Source: Salinarchaeum sp.
Lineage (GTDB): Archaea > Halobacteriota > Halobacteria > Halobacteriales > QS-1-68-20
Reading direction: 5' to 3'
NCBI GenBank assembly: GCA_007122875.1
Contig: SKSS01000022.1
Location: 1-32,275 of the forward strand
Length of the DNA: 32,275 bases
The number at the start of each line of letters is the position of its first letter. The stretch's first letter is position 1. This document shows positions 1 through 8,204 of this stretch, piece by piece. Both the position numbers and the translations under genes were made by a program. The notes below the pieces were generated by a model, which worked only from the letters and a program-made list of their open reading frames with translations, was not told the DNA's origin and did no database searches.

Positions 1-1202
1 ACGTGCGTGTTGATCGCCCCCGCGAGCGTCTCCAGCGCCGCCAGCGCCCCCCGGGTGTTGAAATCATCGTTCATCGACTCGGTGAACGACGTTCGGGTCG
101 CGTCGACGGCTTCCCGGAGCCTCGCGTCCGTGACGGTCGTGGTCGCGTCGGGGGAGTCGGCAGCGGCGACGGCGCGCTCGTAGGCGCGTTCGAACCCCTC
201 CCATCGGTCGACGGCTTCGGCGACGGCCGCCTCGCTGTAGTCCTGTCGGCTGCGGTACGTCGTTGACAGCAGGAACGTTCTGACGGCGTCGGTTCCGAGA
301 TCGCTCACTGCATCGTCGACGTAGAAGTAGTTTCCGAGGCTCGTCGACATCTTCTCGCCGCCGGTCTCCAGCAACCGGACGTGGAGCCAGTAGCGGGCGA
401 AACGCTCGCCGGTCGCCGCCTCGCTCTGTGCGATCTCGTTTTCGTGGTGCGGGAAGATCAGGTCCTCGCCGCCGACGTGGATGTCGATCGTCTCCCCGAG
501 GTGGGTCATCGACATGGCCGAGCACTCGACGTGCCAGCCCGGTCGACCCTCGCCCCACGGGGAGTCCCACGTCTCGCCGGCGGGCGGGTCGTCGGGTACC
601 TTGCCGTCGCGGTGTTCGGCGATCGCCTCGGCGGAGACGCCATCGGCCTTCCAGAGCGCGAAGTCCGCGGGATGGCGCTTCTCGCCTCGCTCCTCGGGAT
701 CGCCCTGCGATTCGATCTCGTCTACGTCCTGATTCGAGAGCGCGCCGTACTCATCGAAGCTCGTCACGTCGAAGTAGACCGAGCCGTTCGACTCGTAGGC
801 GTAGCCGTTCTCAACGAGCGTCTCGATCAACTCGACGATCTGTGGGACGTGTTCGGTGACGCGGGGGTAGACCTCGGCGCGTTTCAAATTGAGCGCGCGC
901 ATGTCGTCTAACACGCTGGCGATGAAGTGTCGGGCGACCTCGCGTTCGTCGTCTCCGACCTCTCCCACGCGGGCGACGATCTTCTCGTTCACGTCGGTGA
1001 AGTTCTCGACGTGGCGGACGTCGTAGCCGAGGTGTGTAAGCCACCGGTGCATCACGTCGACGTGAACCCACGCGCGGGCGTGTCCGAGGTGGGCGTCGTC
1101 CGAGACCGTCAGGCCACAGTAGTAGAGGAGAACGGCGTCGGGATCCTGTGGCTCGAACGGTTCACGCTCGCCTGTGAGCGAGTTCGTCACCTGGAGGCTC
1201 AT
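1..1202 (-). CDS. cysS: Cysteinyl-tRNA synthetase, C-terminal end missing at window edge
   Basis: Class I aminoacyl-tRNA synthetase that charges tRNA-Cys with cysteine in the cytoplasm. About 400 N-terminal residues are present and the frame runs off the left edge. The HIGH-type motif is HLGH at residues 38-41, and the KMSKS-type loop reads KMSTS at residues 284-288. Zinc-site residues of the family are visible: Cys29 just before HLGH, Cys227 in the HVECS segment, and the [10 protein letters not shown] segment after it. The start ATG opens directly on the [12 protein letters not shown] segment, as usual for the family. It lies 46 bases downstream of a small membrane protein gene on the same strand and may share its transcript. 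Nothing looks damaged apart from the edge truncation. Confidence 0.96.
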   Translation of the reverse strand, partial: MSLQVTNSLTGEREPFEPQDPDAVLLYYCGLTVSDDAHLGHARAWVHVDVMHRWLTHLGYDVRHVENFTDVNEKIVARVGEVGDDEREVARHFIASVLDDMRALNLKRAEVYPRVTEHVPQIVELIETLVENGYAYESNGSVYFDVTSFDEYGALSNQDVDEIESQGDPEERGEKRHPADFALWKADGVSAEAIAEHRDGKVPDDPPAGETWDSPWGEGRPGWHVECSAMSMTHLGETIDIHVGGEDLIFPHHENEIAQSEAATGERFARYWLHVRLLETGGEKMSTSLGNYFYVDDAVSDLGTDAVRTFLLSTTYRSRQDYSEAAVAEAVDRWEGFERAYERAVAAADSPDATTTVTDARLREAVDATRTSFTESMNDDFNTRGALAALETLAGAINTH

Positions 1203-1248
1203 CGGTTCGGGGTTGTCGGGACCGAACAAGAAAGCGTCGGAAACAGGC

Positions 1249-1431
1249 TCACGCCGCCCGTCGCCACCCCGTCAGCACCTCCCGAAGGACGTACCCTGCG
1301 AGGAGGATGACGATCAGTAGCGCGGCGATCTGGACGAACCGCAGGAGTGTCCCGATCACGGCCCCGAGGACGAACGTACCCAGCACGAACAGTACTATCA
1401 GGGCCGCGACACCGATGAGAAGCCGGTTCAT
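1249..1431 (-). CDS. Small two-helix membrane protein, function unknown
   Basis: A 60-residue peptide made almost entirely of two hydrophobic segments (about residues 3-27 and 31-49), ending with a short basic tail, LTGWRRAA. I do not recognise a named family. The composition fits a small integral membrane protein with both helices joined by a tight turn. The strand and position, immediately upstream of cysS with a 46-base gap, suggest co-transcription. A TATA-like AGGGTTTTG segment near 1460 (minus strand) lies about 29 bases before the ATG, which would suit a leaderless message. It could be a spurious frame, but the hydrophobic periodicity and the position between two genes on the same strand argue for a real gene. 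Confidence 0.6.
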   Translation of the reverse strand: MNRLLIGVAALIVLFVLGTFVLGAVIGTLLRFVQIAALLIVILLAGYVLREVLTGWRRAA

Positions 1432-1521
1432 GGGAGAGGAGTAGGCTCCGGTCGGACAAAACCCTCGCGGAGACCTCGATCGCAGAGTACGAGAACCGCT
1501 ACCGGCTCCCGACAGCGTTCG

Positions 1522-2046
1522 TTACCCGGTCAGTCGTGCGCCGACGATCCCGCCGACCACGGCCAACAGGACTTCCGGGGCCCATCCCACCGCGTGAGCG
1601 ACGACTGCGATCAGGCCCGCGCCGATCGCTGCCCCGACGAGCATCGTCCGGGAGCCGATCGTCCGACCTTCCAGATCGCGAGCGACGGTGGGACCCGCCG
1701 CGCGTTCGAAGACACGGACGCCGACGCACTCTCGAACTCGTCCGTACCCGAGCGAGACGGTGAGTCCGCCCTCAATCGACCGTTCACCGTCCGTTCGCTT
1801 CGGGAGTGGTCCCTCGATCGAGACGGGAATCGTTCGCTCGTCTCCGCCTTCGATGAGCGGGTTCTGATCGTCGACCCGAACGACAGTGGCGAGCGGCCCC
1901 TTCGGGCGGAGATGGATGCGTGTGGTCGGACCGTGGTTTCGGAGGACGAGCGTGAACGAACCGGCCGTTTCGAACGCGTCAACCGTCGGCTGGATTGTCG
2001 CTTCGGACCGATGGATATCGATCCCAAGCGAGTCGTCCGGAGCCAC
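1522..2046 (-). CDS. Haloarchaeal conserved protein with C-terminal membrane anchor
   Basis: This 174-residue protein has a soluble N-terminal part (residues about 1-125) with beta-rich character (VDAFETAGSFTLVLRNHG and similar strands), followed by two hydrophobic segments at the C-terminus (about 133-172). The layout resembles haloarchaeal conserved proteins of the DUF7524 kind, from memory and not verified. The N-terminal part would then be an immunoglobulin-like sandwich tethered to the membrane. The gene starts 10 bases after the stop of the Trm112-like gene, so the two are probably translated from one message. No catalytic motif is visible and no function is proposed. Confidence 0.7.
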   Translation of the reverse strand: MAPDDSLGIDIHRSEATIQPTVDAFETAGSFTLVLRNHGPTTRIHLRPKGPLATVVRVDDQNPLIEGGDERTIPVSIEGPLPKRTDGERSIEGGLTVSLGYGRVRECVGVRVFERAAGPTVARDLEGRTIGSRTMLVGAAIGAGLIAVVAHAVGWAPEVLLAVVGGIVGARLTG

Positions 2047-2056
2047 GACGACGCAC

Positions 2057-2251
2057 CTACGCGGCCGTCTCCTCGCGCATGTCCGGCGGCAGGAGGTTCG
2101 GAATGCCGTCCTCGATCGGGTAACGCTCGCTGCACTCCGTACAGACGAGCGTTCCGGACACGATCTCTCCGTCCTCGCGCTCTGGGTCTTCGAGGTCGAG
2201 GTCGGCCTTGTCGATCGGACAGCACACGATCTCCAGCAGGGATTCCTTCAT
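2057..2251 (-). CDS. Trm112-like zinc protein (methyltransferase-activating subunit family)
   Basis: The 64-residue protein beginning MKESLLEIVCCPIDK has the Trm112/UPF0434 pattern: a CCP segment near the N-terminus, a CTEC pair at the middle and the closing YPIEDGIPNLLP signature. In archaea and eukaryotes, Trm112 proteins bind and stabilise SAM-dependent methyltransferases that act on tRNA, rRNA or release factor. That role is inferred from the family; no partner gene is adjacent. A longer frame starts nine codons upstream at 2278, but the inner ATG matches the family length and has GGGAG about nine bases before it. It lies 81 bases after purA and 10 bases before the next gene, all on the minus strand. 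Confidence 0.85.
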   Translation of the reverse strand: MKESLLEIVCCPIDKADLDLEDPEREDGEIVSGTLVCTECSERYPIEDGIPNLLPPDMREETAA

Positions 2252-2332
2252 GTGACAACTCCCGCGGGCACGTCCCAAAAGCGTGACGGGTCGGTCGAAC
2301 CGTCGGGGTCTGGAACCCGGACCCGACCGAAC

Positions 2333-3721
2333 TCAGAACGGACGTTCGAGGACGACCGTATCCGTCCGGCCCGGTCCGACTCCCACAGCGTACAGTGGGG
2401 TGTCGAGTTCGTCGCTTACGTACTCCAGGTAGGTGCGTGCGTTTTCGGGGATCGCCTCGTACCCCGTTGCTGCGACGTCGGACCAGTCGACGTCCGGCCA
2501 GCCGTCGAACGTCCGATAGTTCGGCTCACACTCGCCCCATCGCTCGGTCGTCGCGGGCATCGTCTCGATCTCTTCGCCGCCGAGCGTGTAGGAGTGTCCG
2601 ACCTTCACCTCGTCAAGGCCGGCAAGGACATCGATGTGATTGATCGCGAGACCGGTGAAGCCGCTCGCCCGGGCGGCGTGTCGCAGCATCGGCATGTCGA
2701 GCCAGCCGACCCGGCGCGGACGGCCCGTGACGGTCCCGTACTCGCCGCCCTCGTCGCGGATGTACGTCGCGAGTTCCTCGTCGTCGCTTCCCCCGTCCGG
2801 CTCGGTCTGTCCCTCGACGAATCCGAGTTCCGTTGGCAGCGGACCGGTGCCGACCCTGGAGAGGTACGCCTTGACGATCCCGACGATCTCGCCCTGGCCG
2901 ATCACGGCCGGGCCGAGTCCGGTTCCGGTCGCCGCGTACCCGGCTGTGGGGTTCGACGAAGTGACGTACGGGTAGACGCCGTGATCGATGTCGAGTGAGC
3001 TTCCCTGTGCGCCTTCCAGCATCAGCGTTCCCCCGTCGTCGAGCGTCCTCGACAGGAACTCCCCGGCGTTGACGGTCATGGCGTCCTCGCCGAGTCGATC
3101 CCCGTACTCCCGGTACTCCTCGTAGAGGGCATCGACGTCGAACGCCTCGACGGGGTCGATCTCCCCGGCTCCGAACGTGGCGTTCTCGATGTCGATGCCG
3201 AACACGTCCTCGACGAGCGCTCGCTTGGTCGGGACGACGTACTCGAGTCGATCGCGCAGCACCGCTGGATCAAGGAGATCCCCGATTCGAATGCCTCGCC
3301 GACCCGCCTTGTCCTCGTAGGTCGGTCCGATCCCGCGGCCGGTCGTACCGGCTGCGAGGTTTCCGTCGCTTTTTGCGTCCTCTTCGATCCCGTCGATCAC
3401 GCGGTGATACGGCATGATGACGTGCGCACGCCTCGCGACGCGCACGTCCGGGTCGAGACCGCGATCACGGAGTGTTTCGATCTCCTCGAACAGCGTGGAC
3501 GGGTTGACGACACACCCGTTTCCGAGCACGCCCGTTTTGCCGCGGACGACGCCGCTGGGAACGAGCGACAGTTTGTACTCCTCGCCGTCGTGGATCACGG
3601 TGTGGCCGGCGTTGTCGCCGCCCTGATAGCGAACGACGGCATCGGCATCCTCGCTGTAGACGTCCACGAGGCCACCTTTGCCCTCGTCGCCGAGTTGTGC
3701 CCCGACGATGGTGACGGTCAT
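2333..3721 (-). CDS. purA: Adenylosuccinate synthase
   Basis: PurA joins IMP and aspartate using GTP to make adenylosuccinate, the first committed step from IMP to AMP. The 462-residue protein opens with the GTP-binding loop GDEGKGG at residues 11-17 (Asp12 is the general base of the family) and has the GGDNAGHTV segment with the expected His40. Other family stretches are visible: ERAHVIMPYH-like, GTTGRGIGPTYEDKAGRRGIR and the late GPGRTDTVV. An extended frame begins at 3859, but the ATG at 3721 gives the normal N-terminus and has GGCGGGG a few bases upstream. A TATA-like box lies 31 bases before the start. It is divergent from a winged-helix regulator across a 239-base gap. Confidence 0.97.
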   Translation of the reverse strand: MTVTIVGAQLGDEGKGGLVDVYSEDADAVVRYQGGDNAGHTVIHDGEEYKLSLVPSGVVRGKTGVLGNGCVVNPSTLFEEIETLRDRGLDPDVRVARRAHVIMPYHRVIDGIEEDAKSDGNLAAGTTGRGIGPTYEDKAGRRGIRIGDLLDPAVLRDRLEYVVPTKRALVEDVFGIDIENATFGAGEIDPVEAFDVDALYEEYREYGDRLGEDAMTVNAGEFLSRTLDDGGTLMLEGAQGSSLDIDHGVYPYVTSSNPTAGYAATGTGLGPAVIGQGEIVGIVKAYLSRVGTGPLPTELGFVEGQTEPDGGSDDEELATYIRDEGGEYGTVTGRPRRVGWLDMPMLRHAARASGFTGLAINHIDVLAGLDEVKVGHSYTLGGEEIETMPATTERWGECEPNYRTFDGWPDVDWSDVAATGYEAIPENARTYLEYVSDELDTPLYAVGVGPGRTDTVVLERPF

Positions 3722-3745
3722 AACAGCCCCGCCTTCTCCGTCGGT

Positions 3746-3759
3746 GGCTATACTGGTTA
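3746..3759 (-). promoter_or_regulatory. Likely TATA box of purA
   Basis: Read on the minus strand the segment is TAACCAGTATAGCC, centred about 31 bases upstream of the purA ATG. The distance fits an archaeal TATA element with a start site a few bases before the start codon. The assignment is by position and composition only. Confidence 0.35.
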
Positions 3760-3927
3760 CGATGTCGTCTATCGCACGGCCGGCTGATCGGTTGAGACGG
3801 CCCGTCAAAATCACCGAAGACCGCCAGGGTACCCTGACAAAATTACCGGGGACCACCAACGTTAACTACTCACACGCCGTATCTACTGTCGACAGTTCTA
3901 CCGATCAAATCGCCGCTGAGGACAAGC

Positions 3928-3934
3928 TTTAAAA
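3928..3934 (+). promoter_or_regulatory. TATA box of the winged-helix regulator gene
   Basis: TTTAAAA is centred about 30 bases upstream of the ATG at 3961. That spacing predicts transcription starting at or next to the start codon, the leaderless arrangement common in haloarchaea. An out-of-frame ATG at 3956 is followed at once by a stop, so it does not compete. Confidence 0.6.
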
Positions 3935-3960
3935 GGCGGAAAGACAAGTTAACAAATGCC

Positions 3961-4266
3961 ATGATAGACCGACTTGAGAAGGAAGTCGACATGCTGGAGC
4001 GGCATTTGCAGGTGCTGAAGATGGTCATCGGGAACGAGCCGATCGGAATCGTCAAGATGTCGAACGAGACGGGGTATCCACATCACAAGGTCCGGTATTC
4101 GCTTCGCGTGCTCGAAGAGGAGAACCTGATCGAGCCGTCGAGTCAGGGGGCGATCACGACCGAACACACCCGACAGTTTGTCAACGACCTTGACGGGAAG
4201 ATCGACGAGATCGTCGCGAATTTAGACGAGATGAAAATCGACGAGGTCGACGAGATCGAAGGGTGA
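3961..4266 (+). CDS. Winged-helix transcriptional regulator
   Basis: A 101-residue protein with an N-terminal amphipathic helix (IDRLEKEVDMLERHLQVLKM), a helix-turn-helix (residues about 30-60, IVKMSNETGYPHHKVRYSLRVLEEENLI) and an acidic C-terminal helix. This is the pattern of the haloarchaeal predicted regulators related to COG3432. The short C-terminal helix may mediate dimerisation. The gene is monocistronic by context: it has its own promoter, purA diverges on its left and non-coding DNA follows. Regulation of purA is possible from the shared intergenic region but is only a guess. Confidence 0.85.
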   Translation: MIDRLEKEVDMLERHLQVLKMVIGNEPIGIVKMSNETGYPHHKVRYSLRVLEEENLIEPSSQGAITTEHTRQFVNDLDGKIDEIVANLDEMKIDEVDEIEG

Positions 4267-4751
4267 TATCCGCTCGGCCGTAAACGGCGGAGCTTCCCAC
4301 AAGCGACGGCTTGCTGGGTTGGGAGAGTTACGGTTTACATCCCCGAAGGAATGCTGGCAGTGCCACGCTACTACCCTATCCACCGTCCTGAGACAGGGAT
4401 TCAGGGGTATCTTGGGCTTCGTTGCACCCTGTTCGTTTGATCGAAGGGGTGCCTTCCACGACGAACGGGTGAATCCCGATAGTGTCTCATTGGGATCGGG
4501 CGGAGAGACCGCCTCGGTTAGCCTTCAGTACGCTGTAGAAGATCTTAACACTACGGGCGGGCGCTGTATCCCCGCGCTGAAGCGCGAGGTTGTACCGCCC
4601 TAATTCGCTTGATAAGGTTCGAACCGATTGTCCGGTGAGTATCCGGAACGCAGCGGCTGATGTGCAACCGATAGTACAGAACATGAGGTTCTCCTTGACC
4701 GCTCGACGGGTGAGCCACGTCGGCTGTCGTGAGTTCAGGGCTTCGAGATCG
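4267..4751. mobile_element. Non-coding IS200/IS605-like element (MITE/PATE type), probable
   Basis: This gene-free stretch contains several hairpins typical of haloarchaeal IS200/IS605-family ends. At the left are GCCG-TAAA-CGGC (4277-4288) and CAAGC-GACG-GCTTG (4300-4313). At the right is an outer stem GGGCGG (4555-4560) / CCGCCC (4595-4600) enclosing CGCGC-TGAA-GCGCG (4573-4586). No TnpA or TnpB reading frame is present. The open frames at 4319-4603 (+) and 4487-4756 (-) show no protein-like pattern and are probably artefacts carried by copies of this repeat. From memory it resembles palindrome-associated non-coding elements of haloarchaea. The exact ends, especially the right one beyond 4602, are uncertain, and identity needs a search against ISfinder or other haloarchaeal genomes. 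Confidence 0.45.
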
Positions 4752-4789
4752 GACACTCAGAGCTCCGCAGGCAGACACTCAGAGCTCCG
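4752..4789. repeat. 16-base direct repeat overlapping a gene's stop codon
   Basis: GACACTCAGAGCTCCG occurs at 4752-4767 and again at 4774-4789, a 22-base period. The second copy includes the last codons and stop of the gene that ends at 4779. The first copy lies just outside it, next to the proposed mobile element. It looks like a local duplication of the gene's 3' end. Confidence 0.85.
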
Positions 4790-7385
4790 GCACGTTAACG
4801 TGGAACTCGCCACCGAGCGCTTCGACGAGACACAGGTGGTAGCCGGTCTTTCTGGACAAGTTCACGAAGCTCTCCTTCGATCCGCCGGCGAGGAAGCCGC
4901 TTTTCGTCGCCTCGGCAGCAACCGCCAGCGCGTCGGGGTCGAAGAAACTCGCAGTCACCAGAAACGCCGCCCCGAGTTCGTCGTGTGATGACTTGACTCG
5001 TTCGGCGCGCTCGACCAGCGAGGTCATCATCGATTCGGTCGCGGGATTGCGGGCGTCGTTGAGGGTGGCGACGATCAACGGGTTGCCCATCCGGTCGCGC
5101 AACACGACGTCGAACTTCAGCCGGTCACGGTACTCCTCGCCGTCTTCGACGTACTCGACGGTGACCTCGCCCCCGAAATCCACCCGATCGATCTCCGGAA
5201 GCGCACCGTAGAGGTCCGCCAGTTCGCTCCGGTTGCCGGTTTCGTCGATCTCGTAGAGGAGCTCTCGTACGAGCCACTCGACGAACCCGTACTCCATCGT
5301 GTCCTCGATGAACTCGCCGTACGATTGGCCCTCGACTTCCACCTCGTCGGCGTCGAACCGGGTGTGGTGTTCGAGTTGCAGGTTCGCGTTCACCTCGTCG
5401 GCGTCCGCATTCCGGCCGTGTGCGTCCTCCAGCGTCGCCTCGCCCTTCGATCCGTACCGAACGAAGAGGTTCGATCCCTCGATCGCCTCCCGTGTGCTCA
5501 CGGCGTTGTCACCGCCTCCAGCCAACCTGGTTTCGAGTCGTTCGACCTCCGCTTCGAGTCGCTCGATCGTCGATCGAAGCTCCTCGCGTTCCGATCTGAG
5601 CTCGTCGTTCTCGTCGTCGAGTTCGGCGACCCGTTCGCTGAGGTGTTTGATCTGCCCCTCACGTTCGAGCAGTTCGGCTCCCAGATCGGATCGGTCTTCG
5701 TCGATCGTCTCCGCCTCGGAGACGTCGACGGCACCGAGTGGATCGACCGGACGATCGCTTCCGGTCAGTTCCGGATCGAGTGAGGGAATCTGTCGCGTCT
5801 GTTGCCAGTCGAGTTCGGACTTGACCCAGTCCGCCTCATCGGTTCCAGCATCGTCCTCATCACCACCCTCATCGTCGAGTTCGGCGGGAGATGGCGATGT
5901 CCCCTCGGCGTGTGCGGTGGTCCCATCCGGTTCGGTAACGGCTGGTTCCGCCGCGGCCGTCTCCGTGGTCCCCGATGGTGTATCGATGGTCGGAGTGCCC
6001 GTGCTGGTGGCGTCGACCGGGTCCGATCGGCGGAGGTCGGCGTCGGACTCGATCGCCCGTCCGGAACGGTCGGTGGCTGGTGGTTCTGTGGAGTCGACGG
6101 CAGCGTCCGCGCCACGTTCGGGCTCCGAACCGCCGGTCCTCTCGCGACCGTGGCTGGGTTCACTCCTGTCGTTCGGCGATCGTCCGCGAGGTGCGCTCGG
6201 AGGTGTGGGCCCGTCCTCCGATCGAGCGTCGGAGTGAGTGTCAGACGGTGGGGACCGTTGGTCGGCGTGGTCGTCGGGGCGTGCTTGCTCGGCCCGTCGA
6301 GACCGTTCCGGGGGCGCTCGGTCGTTCGGCGCGGTCGGGTCGGCGGCCGTCCGGTGGGTCGGCTCCCTCGGTTCAGGAGTCGACCCCGCCCGTTCGCGTC
6401 GAGTCGAGTCGACTGGCTCACGCGTCGATTGCGAGGGATCCGCCGGCGAACGTGCTGGCTGTGTGGCATCGGTCGCGCCGTGGGATTCGTGGGGCGCGTG
6501 CGGCGCGTCGTGGCGTGACTCGGGAGGCTCGCGTTGGGGGCGGGTGCCAGCCGCCGTCTCCGGGGCCGGCTGGGACTCCGGACCGGAGCGTTCGGCTGCC
6601 GGAGGTGGATCCTCCGCGGCCCGTTTCGGCCGCTCCGAACCGGGCGCTGGGTCGGCGTCTCGACCGTCGAACTGTTCGGCCGTCAACCCATCGCCGGCGG
6701 TGGGTTCCTCCTCACCCCCCGCCTCCGGTTCGTCATCTTCGACCGATACGTCCGGTTCGATCTCTTCACTCGCGGTTCCCGATTCCTCTTGTTCGTCCGA
6801 TGTCTCCGGTGCGGCCTCCTCACTCGATGCGTCCGATTCGTCGTCCTGGCCGGGAATGTCGACGATCTCGATGTCGACGTCGATGACCTCGTAGATGCCG
6901 ACCTCGTCGGTCGTTCGCTCGACCGCCTCGTCGTCGGTCAACAGCTCCTCGGTGTTGCCGACGAACGCGACGTTCATCGAACGACCGCCATAGTACACTT
7001 GATAGTAGTCCCCGCTGAGGACGTTCTCGCTCAGTTCGACGTACCCCGTAAACGAGGCGTCGGTCAGCGTCTCTTCGACCTCCGACAGCGGCGTATCCTC
7101 GGTGTAGTAGCGGGCCTGAATGGTACCACCTACGTCCGTCATCGCGAAGAGCAGCGGCAGGGCCGGATGGGGAGCCTCGTGAGCGGTGCCCGCGACCCCG
7201 TCGAAGTCGTCGATCGTTCCCTCAACGACGCCGACGATTCGTCCATTGAGCATCAATAGACAAGCGCCGCCCGCGCGGACCGCACCCGAGAACGTCTCGT
7301 TCTCAAGGTCGGCGAGCGCGTCGAAGCCACCCGGAAACGGCCGGGTATCCCACCGGTCGATGTGGTCCTCCATGCGCGTGCTCAT
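4779..7385 (-). CDS. Large haloarchaeal protein: N-terminal domain, long disordered linker, coiled coil, C-terminal domain
   Basis: The protein has 868 residues and four visible parts. Residues 1-175 form a globular N-terminal domain (SGAVRAGGACLLMLNGRIVG, later DYYQVYYGGRSMNVAFVGNT). Residues about 177-520 are low-complexity and rich in Pro, Glu, Asp, Arg, Ser and Thr, so probably disordered. Residues about 565-620 form a strong coiled coil with Leu/Glu/Arg heptads. Residues about 625-868 form a second globular domain with core strands LKFDVVLRDRMGNPLIVATL, faintly like a restriction-endonuclease-type fold but without a clear catalytic Glu-x-Lys. From memory the ends resemble haloarchaea-only DUF7527-type proteins; this is unverified. 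The start at 7385 has no Shine-Dalgarno; Met5 is an alternative. It lies 48 bases after the UPF0058 gene and probably shares its transcript. Confidence 0.85.
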   Translation of the reverse strand: MSTRMEDHIDRWDTRPFPGGFDALADLENETFSGAVRAGGACLLMLNGRIVGVVEGTIDDFDGVAGTAHEAPHPALPLLFAMTDVGGTIQARYYTEDTPLSEVEETLTDASFTGYVELSENVLSGDYYQVYYGGRSMNVAFVGNTEELLTDDEAVERTTDEVGIYEVIDVDIEIVDIPGQDDESDASSEEAAPETSDEQEESGTASEEIEPDVSVEDDEPEAGGEEEPTAGDGLTAEQFDGRDADPAPGSERPKRAAEDPPPAAERSGPESQPAPETAAGTRPQREPPESRHDAPHAPHESHGATDATQPARSPADPSQSTREPVDSTRRERAGSTPEPREPTHRTAADPTAPNDRAPPERSRRAEQARPDDHADQRSPPSDTHSDARSEDGPTPPSAPRGRSPNDRSEPSHGRERTGGSEPERGADAAVDSTEPPATDRSGRAIESDADLRRSDPVDATSTGTPTIDTPSGTTETAAAEPAVTEPDGTTAHAEGTSPSPAELDDEGGDEDDAGTDEADWVKSELDWQQTRQIPSLDPELTGSDRPVDPLGAVDVSEAETIDEDRSDLGAELLEREGQIKHLSERVAELDDENDELRSEREELRSTIERLEAEVERLETRLAGGGDNAVSTREAIEGSNLFVRYGSKGEATLEDAHGRNADADEVNANLQLEHHTRFDADEVEVEGQSYGEFIEDTMEYGFVEWLVRELLYEIDETGNRSELADLYGALPEIDRVDFGGEVTVEYVEDGEEYRDRLKFDVVLRDRMGNPLIVATLNDARNPATESMMTSLVERAERVKSSHDELGAAFLVTASFFDPDALAVAAEATKSGFLAGGSKESFVNLSRKTGYHLCLVEALGGEFHVNVPEL

Positions 7386-7433
7386 GTATTTATTGGCAAG
7401 GAGGGAGTTCCGTGAAATACTTTCCGGCCCACC

Positions 7434-7712
7434 TCAGAGCTTGCTTTCGGCATCGTTGGCGAGTTCCTCCATTCGTTTTCCGATTCGGCCGGCGCTCGAA
7501 AACTCGTCCTCGCTCATGGCGGTGGCGAGCGCGTTTCCGAGCACGAACACGGCGTGCTTGTGTTCGCTTTTGGATTTGTGGACGTGGGACGGATCGACGC
7601 TGAGCTGATGGTAGGGCTCGAAGAGATCGTCGTCGACGTCGTCGAAATCCTCGAACGCCTCCATGATCGTCACCATCCGATCGTGAAGCTCCAGAAGCTC
7701 GTCTTTATGCAT
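7434..7712 (-). CDS. UPF0058 family protein
   Basis: The 92-residue protein matches the archaeal UPF0058 family closely: MHKDELLELHDRMV at the start, the HVHKSKSEHKHAVFVLGNAL core (residues about 42-62) and the AMSEDEFSSAGRIGKRM segment. The cluster of histidines in the core could bind a metal, but the biochemical role of the family is not established. It lies between the CopG-like gene upstream (78-base gap) and the large coiled-coil protein downstream (48-base gap), all on the minus strand. The length is normal and nothing is missing. Confidence 0.9.
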   Translation of the reverse strand: MHKDELLELHDRMVTIMEAFEDFDDVDDDLFEPYHQLSVDPSHVHKSKSEHKHAVFVLGNALATAMSEDEFSSAGRIGKRMEELANDAESKL

Positions 7713-7789
7713 GTGTCGATCGGTAGGAAGGCACCCGAGATAAGGGTTCGGCTGTCACAGGAGCCATCGCTCAGCGGCAACCGACGAAC

Positions 7790-8008
7790 TCAGAAAACGT
7801 ACTCGTCTTCGTGTCCCATGAGACCGTCGTCTTCGAGGCCTGGCTCGGCGTTCTCTCCGCCCATTGGTCCACTCGTCTTGTACGCTTTGAGCCCCGTGGA
7901 GAGCAGTTCCTCGATCGCTTCCTCCCGGTTGACGAACTCCCCCTGGTCGATCATCTGGGCAATCTGCATCTCGAGGTGCTCGGGGATCGTGATCTCTACC
8001 TTGGGCAT
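7790..8008 (-). CDS. CopG-like ribbon-helix-helix protein (haloarchaeal)
   Basis: A 72-residue protein. The N-terminal 45 residues (PKVEITIPEHLEMQIAQMI, then FVNREEAIEELLSTGLKAY) form a ribbon-helix-helix pattern: one short strand followed by two helices, as in CopG/Arc-type DNA-binding dimers. The C-terminal tail is acidic and ends GLMGHEDEYVF. The same tail occurs, from memory, in haloarchaeal DUF7120 proteins. It could be a DNA-binding regulator; the target is not evident. A TATA-like box about 31 bases upstream suggests a leaderless message of its own, which may continue into the UPF0058 gene. Confidence 0.85.
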   Translation of the reverse strand: MPKVEITIPEHLEMQIAQMIDQGEFVNREEAIEELLSTGLKAYKTSGPMGGENAEPGLEDDGLMGHEDEYVF

Positions 8009-8032
8009 CGGATACGTGGGCCTTCGGTAGAG

Positions 8033-8045
8033 GGGTATTTAAGCC
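8033..8045 (-). promoter_or_regulatory. TATA box of the CopG-like gene
   Basis: On the minus strand the segment reads CAGGCTTAAATAC and is centred about 31 bases before the ATG at 8008. The spacing predicts a leaderless transcript. The surrounding GC-rich DNA makes the TTAAATA core stand out. Confidence 0.6.
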
Positions 8046-8204
8046 TGACGGGGAGTAAACTCGGTGTTCGAAACTATTTCTCCACATATCAGATGATGGC
8101 TTTCGAAATCAGGCAGTAATATTTTCGATCGGGTAATACAGGTTCCAACCGTAGCCAACCGGTGCCGGTACCCATACGTTCCTCGGGCACGACGTTCCGA
8201 CAGA

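Noticed and set aside
4319-4603. Frame of 94 codons inside the non-coding element
   Set aside because: No protein-like pattern; it spans the hairpins of the element and is likely an artefact.
4487-4756. Frame of 89 codons on the minus strand inside the element
   Set aside because: Same reasons; frames like this occur as repeated annotation artefacts on copies of such elements.
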